A stretch of DNA of 64,000 bases from Sipunculus nudus (Eukaryota > Annelida > Sipuncula > Golfingiida > Sipunculidae). Below, in pieces: positions 53,001-63,662 of the stretch. The position numbers and the translations under genes were made by a program. The number at the start of each line of letters is the position of its first letter. The first letter of the stretch is position 1. The stretch spans positions 5,101,741-5,165,740 of the forward strand of contig CM049318.1 in the NCBI GenBank assembly GCA_026874595.1, in the 5' to 3' direction. Below the pieces are notes generated by a model. That model searched no databases and was not told the DNA's origin. It saw only the letters and a list, made by a program, of their open reading frames with translations.

Positions 53001-56000
53001 TGTGCTACTTCATTTATGTAATAATTTCATTGTCTTTTTATAATTTTATAAACACGACACTCATATGGAGTTTGAATATCTTGCTTCCAATAAAATCGGC
53101 TATATAATATGTTTTTCACGTCAGTGTAATTCTATGATACTGATAATTTCAATTTACTGTTTATCTTTTAAATAGATATCAACTTCTGTTCGAGCAATCC
53201 ATGTGTGAATGGAGATTGTCAGAACAATGGCAATCAGGCGGGTTATACCTGTACATGCGACTCTGGGTACGCAGGACGACGCTGTGATAAATGTAAGTGC
53301 TTCTGTATATATTAATATACGTTTGTGAACACTAGCTATCATAGATATACCAACCAAATTTTCATGATACAAGGGCATGTAATAACATGTATTGTAAAAT
53401 TTGTAACTTACATTTAATGGGATTATCAAATTCTCTCTCTCTATCCCTCACACTCATTTTGTCAGCACATGATGTTTACGGAATAGCTATTATAGTTATT
53501 AACAAACTGGCGTTACTTTAATTTAACAGTGATTAACTACTGCCTGTCATCTCCATGCGAGAACAGTGGATCCTGCGTGCCGAGTCTTAACCGTTACTTC
53601 TGCCGCTGTCACCCAGCCTTTACAGGACCCCGCTGCGAGCGACGTAAGTAGTCAATGATGCATTATTATATTTATGGGCTGACTGAATAGCTTACTGTTT
53701 ATCGAGACTTGTACAACGAAAACCGGATGTATTATGGTAATGTATGACGCATTATAAAATTATACAATAATAAACAAATATTCGTGTTATTTACAATGAG
53801 TTCCTATTCAAAGAACCATACAATCACATAAAAAGTCTAAATTTTAAACAGACTTCTAAAGTTAAATTTGAATTTTTTGGCGTTGCTACATGAACACTGT
53901 CAATGGAAAAAGCATCCTCTCTCTGGTCAGGTCTGGCATTTGAAGAAAATATACATACTTGACGTTTAGAAAACATTTTGTTTGGTAAACACTTTACAAG
54001 GAAAGACCGGTCAATTAACCTTCATTCGTGAATAATGTGCATTATTTCACACATTGGCACTATCGTGATATTTAGTTGTCACATGGACATAAGTCACAAA
54101 TATGCAGTTCAGTTACTTGTTAAGGTATCCGGCATGATATCATCATTTGCATAACGGTTCTCTGAACGACTTTATAAATTACAACAGGGATGATCTGTTA
54201 GACGCCAGTGTAACAAGAGTGTTATACAATATACGTTATCCACACACCACCATAACACCATAGTTTTTTTAAATATAAATTTACAACCTGCCAGTCGAAA
54301 TATTGTCATCAGCATCAATATATGGTGCATTTTCTTTTTTTACAGGAATTGATTTCTGCTCTTCGAATCCATGTGACCATGACGGTGTATGCAAAAACCT
54401 GCCTGGCAAGAGACCAGGATACAAGTGTACATGTGCGCGAGGATATACTGGAATGACATGTGCAATAGGTAATCTGATACCTTTCTATACGCGTTGACAT
54501 ACTTAGTCATTGTAAGTGACGTTATTTTTTTCAGTTCACTTTTTTACAAAAGTATGTTTATTGATAATTCTTCTATTAATATATATATAGGTAATCATAT
54601 CACTAATCAGCGTAATTAAGGCCCATAGATATGAGGAATACGAAAATCTTCATATAGTCACACGTACCGAAATTCCTAAACTTTTATGACCAGTAATAAA
54701 ATGTTTGTCGAGGATACTTCAGTCACATTATGTAATGGGGATTGAAGAAGTATCAGACATGGTATTTTACTTACTATGAATATATATATTTTTTCAGTTA
54801 TTGACAATTGCAACTCAAGTCCATGTACACACGGTACCTGCTCAAACGCTGTGGGACGTTTCTATTGCACATGTGAAGCCGGTTGGACTGGCCCCAGATG
54901 CAATAGAAGTAGGTTTCTCACACTCCTTACACACACATATTCACTCATTTGCTTTTGGAGATAAAACATATCTAATATTTGGCAGAACAGGAGTAAATGT
55001 TTGTTTGCCATAATGTTACTGCAGATTCATCTAATATCGTGGTGTTCAAAATTGTGTGGTTTTCCTGCAAATTGCATCGTTGGGTACCTTAATTCGTTGA
55101 AAGAGAATGAAAATATCAGGTATCCGTGATTTATTAATATCTCCATATACACGAGATGCTACGGTCAATCGGTCATACAGTGTTGAACAAACAAGCCTCG
55201 CCCGGCCCGAACCTAAGGGCCACGTCACACCAGATGAAGACTTAACGGCAACTGATGGCGACCTAACAGATCGCCGTTGGTCGCCGTCAACACCGGAAAA
55301 CCCGTCCAAGTATGACTGCTATGCCGCTCTCATCCCGCTGACACGCAAGGTAAAAATGCCGAGAGGTATTTATAGAACTTAGTCAGAGCGCAGCAGCAGC
55401 GCCCTATGATTCCCCTGGGTGTAGACTGGCCCAGTCCATGAAATAGTTATGACATAATTGCTGCTTCTGACAGAAAAATCAAACGTTCCCGCGTTGTATC
55501 GCACCTAGTATCGGTACGGCCATCTTGCGGCAACTCCTATAACAAATTTACAACTATCTGACTCTCTTATTTCATGGACTGATAATCTCAGACAATTAGC
55601 GCGGGATATTCAGGCGCACACGCGACCAGCGCAGTCAAAATGTATCGGCTGACTGAAACAATCACGCTTCGCGAGTCGCAATTTGACAGTAAATACACGG
55701 GTTCAGACAAATACTGCCAGCTGCTCCTGTCATCTCGGCAGGGGGAATTTTAATGGTACACCTGTGGGTACAAAATTGTTGCGATACTGTCTAGTACAAT
55801 ATGCACTTACAATTGGGCCATGGACCGTATTATTCGTTCAGCAGAGATATATCGATCATAGGACACGAAGGTCCATGTGTGGAATACCTGAATACATGAT
55901 TTCAGTACAAATGTTACCAAGTGGGTCGAGCTGTGGGACCGCTGTTGGCGTTCTCATAGAAACGATGCCACTCACATTAGGCGTGACGGCCTGATATGCA

Positions 56001-59000
56001 AATACGGGGGAATCGTCAGGTCCTCAAAGAGCCTTGTAACGCCTTAATACGCATATATCACCATACGGATTTTTACAGGGCTTTAATGATAAGAGCTGGC
56101 ACTGATTTAAGTCTATCGGTATATGGAATCACGTTTTATTTTAAGCATTTTATAAGTAAACGCAAATACTTAAGCCCTGGTAGGGCTACACTGGGTGCAG
56201 CAAGAGCGCGGCCCCGAGGTCACAAGCGCGGCGGCAGCACTGGCGAAGCGTGTAAAGAGCTCACTGAGGTCGCCGAGGACTCCGTAACAGCGTGGTAAGT
56301 GCGCCGGGCCAGCGTCGTGGAACGGGAAGGCCGATGCTCCCCATTCACTGGCGCTCGACCTGCGCTGTCAGGGGGTTTGTACTGCCCTGCTTGGACGCTG
56401 AAGGCGATCTCATTTCGATTTGACCGCGCGCCTAATATATATTGCACCTTTAAAATTGGTCGCCGCTCTTGGCGGTCATGGTGAATATGTGATGACCCAA
56501 GGAGACACTAACTCGCTCCTACGAAGTTCATAATGACCTCGGGACATTCTTGCTGCGCTCTACGGCGATCTGGCCCATTTCGTTAAGCGCAGCGAGATCC
56601 CCTTCCAGTGGGATTTGGCTTTAACAAAGGCATAAATCAGCCAAGACTGACACGTGCCGGCCGAATCCTCGGCTCACAGTTGTCACATCTGATCACACCA
56701 TGTTCACAGAAAACGGGAACCCCCACTTGATTGGAGGAAAAATGAAGCGGGGCTGTCAACAAGCAAGTGTTTAATTTTTGTTTAAATCAAGAACATGGAG
56801 TTTTCTACGTGTAGTGCGTGTTAATTGTGGTAGGGGCCTTGAGACAAAGGCTCTCTCGGAATTCAACGTGCTAATTATTTAGAGATTTTGAACAAAAAAT
56901 TGCAAGCAACTGAAGTCGGCAATTTTCGTAATATGTGTTCACTTTCGTGTCCCGGGTTGATAAAAACAAGTTTACGTGGCCCTTGACTTTTAAGCCAATG
57001 AAAAGCCGTGATTCGGTAACCTTGGTTACGAACATTGAATTATATGTACCATTCCTGTCGTGTCAGAAATACTGCTTTACGAGATAGAAATTTGCTATTG
57101 TTCTTTGATGTTTCAACAGAAATTTTGAAAAGACAAAATGTGTGGAAATACTTTCAGTATTCAGTTTTCTTGTAAACATTAATCGTTGCTTCAGGGGGCC
57201 GTATTTGTGCGATATAAGGGGAAGTCATGGAATGGGCAAAAGAATATTTATAAATCACTTAGTAATTATATGTAACAAATGCATTCATAAAATAGTAAAA
57301 AAAAATATGTAACTTTATTGAAAAATCATCAGCTTGCTGTAATATATTCTCTGGCCATTTGATTTTTTGATCGTTAAAATCATGAATTCGTGAATTACGT
57401 GACCTACGAAACCCACGGAAATAAAATTCCATCTAATATTTCGGAATCTACAGTATTTGCCACAAACAAGCATGTAATTTGATTTAATTTTTCATCCAGT
57501 AATTAGATAAACCTAGTTAGTTTCTGTCTTGAACCTTTAATTTCACATGAAATAAGTTCTGTCATCGATTTGGTATCGCTTTCGAACGATGAAAACGAGA
57601 ATAATCCCAAAGGGAGCTGAGGAGCAGTTTAAAAGATTAAACAAGAAAATAGCATAGAGGTATCCAGTGTGATTGTGTTAGTATATTAATTTACCATATT
57701 TTAATCGTGAAGGCTTTTTTATCCTATTTCTGAAATGAAATTATGATAATGTAATCTTGAACTGTGCGAGTATTAAGTTATTGTATTTGCGATTTGTATA
57801 TAATAAAATATTCTTTATTTCAGTGATCAACAACTGCAGGTCCAACCCATGCTTACATGGCAAATGCAATAGCCATTTGAATTCATATATATGCACATGT
57901 GACCTGGGATACACGGGCATCAACTGTGATACAAGTGAGTAATAAAATCTATCAATAATAATAGTGTAAATGTGTAAAACATGTCATGTGTAAATAAGAA
58001 TATCAGACATTTGACCTGTTTGATGTAGATTGACTTCGACTATGCTCTCTCCAGTATCAAGCTTTTCATATAATTCACGGGTCCTGGTCCAAAACCATTA
58101 CAAATGAATGATTGGAAACTAATTTACCACACTGATGTCAATTGTAATTAGTATACATGGGCACTCAATTTAATATATACAAAACTGTTAAATAAAAGAA
58201 AATGTTTTAATACTCTTTCACTTCTTAAAGGTACTTGACGATGTTAATAGATGCGAGATGTATTGGTATTTTGAAGGTATAAATTAAAAGGACTATGAGA
58301 GAACGGCCGAGTATATACATGGAACATATCTCAGTCCATCTCCTGTGGAGCAGTATTAATTGGGTCGTCTTACGATGTTTTGAGATAATTCTTTCCATAC
58401 CTACAGAGAGTCATGTGAAATCTAAATTCCTTCATTACAGCGATCAACAACTGCTTGTCAGGTCCATGCAGAAACGGTGCTACCTGCATTTCAAGCATTG
58501 GCAGATACAGATGCAAATGTCCACCAAATTATACCGGTTTCAACTGTGACAGCCGTAAGTCCATTCAGGCGATTTCCACATTCATTTCGAGTGACTTTTA
58601 TAAATATTGTATTTTAAAATTTTGTTGGTGATTCAAGTGCCATTTCAATACTTGGCGAGATAGAACCTTCTTATCAATTGGATAATTCTACTGAAAAAGT
58701 GTAATTCTTGTAGCTCTATACAGTATTATGTTCACAAATATGTTTTAAATTCTTTTTACTCTCTCATTTGTATCATACTTTACTTTTTTATACAGTTTCA
58801 TGGTCTAGGTGTGTAAAAAAATCAAAGGTTAAGCCATAAGGGTGGGTATAATGCAATTTTATCTGAATTTACAATATGCTTGCAGGTGTGGATTTTTGTG
58901 CTTCCAACCCTTGCGCGCACGGAAAATGTTATAACAAACAGTTCTCGTACGGTTACACCTGCACATGTAACCCGGGATACACGGGACCTAATTGCAAAAA

Positions 59001-62000
59001 GAGTATGTAATTAGTTTCTCCTTATTCTATTACAATGGTTGCGTTTGTGTGGTGTATAATTATTAGTTTATTAAAGTGGAACTCTCATTGTGCATTCATC
59101 GGATTTTTGTAATTCTTATGAGATAGTTTATGATAATCTAATGGCATGAACTAGTATAAAGTAAACTTAGTCCCAATTAATTTGATGCCAACGGGTGGGG
59201 GTATTATGTTATCATAGTCGCAGTCTTCTGATATTAAATCTAGGTAAATGCTAAACAGAATTTAATCTTTGTAGAAAATTAATTATAAGTATCACCATAT
59301 CTCTTTATCTTGTTTATGTTATAGACTGGTTCTGTGCATTCATATTACGCATGTAATATCACAAATAGTGGCATATACCAGATTTTTGTTGCAGTCATCG
59401 ATTACTGTCAATCTAGTCCCTGTCAGAATGGCGGTCGATGCCGGGCGCTGCCGGGAAGGTACAAGTGCATGTGCGCCCCTGGTTACACCGGTAGTCACTG
59501 TGAAGATGGTGAGGATTCTTCCGTTTTTGGTCACGTGGTGTTGTTGTTAATGTCCCGTCTTTTCACAAATCATCCCACGCTTTCGCAATACAAAAGTTTT
59601 GTTGACTGAATTTTCAATGAGGGTAAGTGCTTTATAAGAATAATTTACTTCACATAATAGTTGTAAGCAGAGCGGAATTTCGGCTCTGTCTGGTCACTAA
59701 TCATATCCCACTGATTAAATATCTTTACTAGCAAATATTCAGATAAAACTGGATACCCTGGGGAAATAGGTGATCACGGTTCGTGGTCAATTTATTGGGT
59801 AATATTACTCTACTATAAGTAAAACAAACCGAGCTTAAGCCAATTGTGAGCTATGTTCGTGCTCAATCCCTTGCTTTTTGCAGTATGATGTATAATGTAT
59901 CAATCAAAATGTCAATATAATATTATTATCAGCAGCTAATTAAATACACAATCCCAAGCAACTGACTTTGAGATTATGGCACAACGACGAAAACAAGTTT
60001 CTTTTTATCTTAAGCAATCAACTACTGTAGATCTAATCCTTGTCAAAACGGTGGACGATGCATTAAACGTGGTACCCTTGGCTACCGATGCAAGTGCGAG
60101 TCCAGGTACACCGGCATCCACTGTGAAAACGGTAAGTTTTTACCACACAAATACACCGTTAACAGTCTAACAATGCTATAGTTAAGATTCCACCTTATAG
60201 TTAAGATTGCACAGTTTTATGCCTCTCATCTTTATGTGGAAAATTGGCTTATCATTGCTGAATGCAAATATGTTTCTGTCTTTGTCGTTAACATTTTACC
60301 AGAATGAGTAGTTTTAAAGCTCCCAGTTGATCAGTATGTTAAGTTTACTTGTGAATTTTAGTGAGGTCACCAGAGATTCAAAAACGAGACAAATGACCAA
60401 GATTTCATTCTTACCCAGTCGGTAATCTTTGCTTTTCGAAAACGTTCAATTTGATATGTTTTCAATGCTAGGTCTATATTTTTCCTCAAGAATATGACAC
60501 TTTAAAATATGAAATACAGCATATATGGATGCATAACGAATCACTTGTTTTATATATCATTGTTACTTTGTTGTACAGAGATTGATTACTGTGCTTCAAA
60601 GCCTTGCATTAACGGTCAGTGTTCAAGTAGAGACGGACGATACACATGTATGTGTAAAGCTGGATACACAGGGGAAATATGTGATCAAGGTAACATCATG
60701 TTATGCCTTTCTATATAATAAAATGTTATATAGAATTCGAATTCTTTCATTGCAAACGTAAATTGTAAAGCAAGATGGTAATATAGAAGCTTCTTAAAAT
60801 AATAAAATGTTACATATAATTCTAATACTTTCTTTATTATACCCCTTATGTCTTTCGAACTTAGATTGCAACTGCCTTATATAGAAGGGGACATTTAATA
60901 TATACATGTAAATAATAAAATTATTAACTTTTATAAAGAAAAATATTACATAAATATCAAATCTTTGCATTTGAAAATGTATACAAATATATGAAACCTA
61001 CGGATATGTGCAATGCATGAAGAGGGAAAACCAAACGTGCCCTTAACTGGATATGGAAATGGAAATTATTCATAACACTTTCGTAACAAAACGACAGATA
61101 GGATGAAGAGATCAAGTCCAAAACTTGCTCTTTGTTATTTTTAATTTTATATGAATACGCATATAGATACGTACTTTAAACAATATTTATTGTGATACAC
61201 TATAAGCATATTTGAGAATTGGTGATAGGTACCGTTTAAGAAGAACCCGTTGTTATTTATGAGGGATATGGCACACACAGATACATATATGAATAATTTA
61301 GCCCATCGATATTTTCTAAGTGTGAGTGGTTTATGGTGAAAGTGTTTGAAATAATGCTGTATTAGTTTGATATATTATTTATATCCAAATCCTTTCTTAT
61401 CCCTCGAGTCTTTTCTGTTTTTGCTAATAAAATCAGAAGATACATTATTATGTCATTCTTGTTTCAGTGATTGACAACTGTGCGTCTAACCCATGTATGT
61501 ACGGCGGGAGGTGTGTGAACGCTGTCAGTAGATACACCTGCGTCTGTCCACCCATGTACAGCGGATCGAGATGCCAGATAAGTAAGTACAGAACAATGTA
61601 TAGCTAAATTAAAACAGTTTTATTGGTTGTGAATTCTTGAATTTGTGTACAGAATTATTTTAGAAAAATGGCCACCTCTTCCCCATTTCCAGGCAGAGAG
61701 GTTATAGTTATAGTTATATATACCAGTTATAGGTATTTAAATAATTGCTGGTGATTTCACAGAATATCAGAGATGTGAAAATCGGTATGCCCAATAACAT
61801 GTCAAATACTTGCCCGTTGCATTCACATCAATATTTAGACATGCAAACTCAGCTGCTACCTAATACACTTATCGTGATAAAATATTACATTACAAGGAAA
61901 AGACATTAAGCTATGTGTTATGTTGTGCACATGGTTAGTGCATTCATTTTGAAGTATTTATATTGCTTGATTTAACCAGGATGGAAATTGCATTACATAA

Positions 62001-63582
62001 TGCACAGGGGAATCAACTCTTTTTTTTACAATTATAACATCATTGCTGTTTTTTTTTCAGAGGCCCGTCTGTTAATTCTCCATAGTCATCAAGTTTTTAA
62101 TTTATGTTTTTAATTTTAATTTTAATAAATTAAGTTTATTAATTTTATATTTTATTTTATATTATTATATATCAAATTATAAACACACTCTCAGGTGGTA
62201 GCGTTCGGTAGTGCCAAGAGATGGAGGAAACCGGAGAACCCGGAGAAACCTGCGGCCTTGCACAGGCCATACAACTCACTCTTATGAAGGGGATCAAACC
62301 TGGGTCACCAGCAGAGAGAGCCAAGCGTTGTACCCCTCGACTGTTCAGGCCTCTAACATCCAGTTTCACAATTAGTTCACGCTGTATAAACATTAACAAT
62401 TTGAATTAAACTATTATATTTTAGGAGTTAACTTCTGTGCATCAAACCCCTGCAGTAATGGAATATGCCGCAATATACCCGGAGGCCCCGGATACATGTG
62501 CACCTGTAACCCTGGTTACACAGGCGTGCAATGCAAGAGGGGTAAGACTAGCTTATTGTTCAATGGAGGGCAATTCGCTATGTGGGGCCTTCCGAACATT
62601 ACACACATATCAAATAATATGTTAATGTTACGGTTTGTTTTGAAAGGAGGGTCCTCTCTCCAAGTTCGACAGAATTTTTTATATCATTTAGTAAGACTGC
62701 AATGATGTTAGGTGTCTAGTGCAACAAAAAGTCATCTGTGCTCAGCTCACGTGCATAAGGTTACTCCAGGCTTTATAACTGTGCTGTACATCAGTTGATG
62801 TTTTCCTATTTTAACCTGTTATAATCATTTCTTCACTTGTTCGTGTTTATAAACGAGAGAGAGAGAGGGAGAGAGAGAGAGAAAATTAAAATATCGAAAG
62901 TTAAAAAGACGGCACATTGAATTTCAGATTGCATCAACTTATTATACTGGTACTATTTTCAGTGATCAACAACTGCCTGTCGTATCCATGCAAGCACGGA
63001 CGATGTGTAAACGCTGTCGGTTCATTTAAGTGTTTCTGTGACCCAGGCTTCACGGGGAGAAAGTGTCATGTCGGTGAGAAAAACTCGCGTTTGTTCCATA
63101 TATTTTATGATTCGTGTGATTTGTGAGACAGTAGATAAATCAACTAAACTATGTAAAACAAGAAATGCGGATAACTATCTAAAACTGTGAAGCGTTTATC
63201 TTGAATTCAATAATTTCAACCCTGGAACATTAAACCATCAATACAGTAAACACATTCTGTTAGACCATTTGTCTTTGAGTCAAATTGTTTATTTAATTCT
63301 TTGTTTATCTAATCTAATTCTAAAAAAAAACTTTGCTTAAGTTGATATATAAGCAAATTAAGAATTTCTTTCGAAGCATTGTATTTCGTAGTTACATTTT
63401 TAAACAAAAAGGGAGTTCGGTTATCATAAACACACAAACATACACACATATACACACGTTATCTTCATATATATATGCGTTATTTTCATATATATATATA
63501 TCTAACCATATTCACCTGATGATCGGGTCGCATCCCGTGAAACAGACTGTTGTGAATTAACAGTGTTGTTTTTCTTCAGAGT

Positions 63583-63662
<80 letters not shown>

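Noticed and set aside
55107-56484. Several 61-103-aa frames in the GC-rich block as a gene
   Set aside because: Expected by chance at higher GC; no domains, mutually overlapping on both strands.
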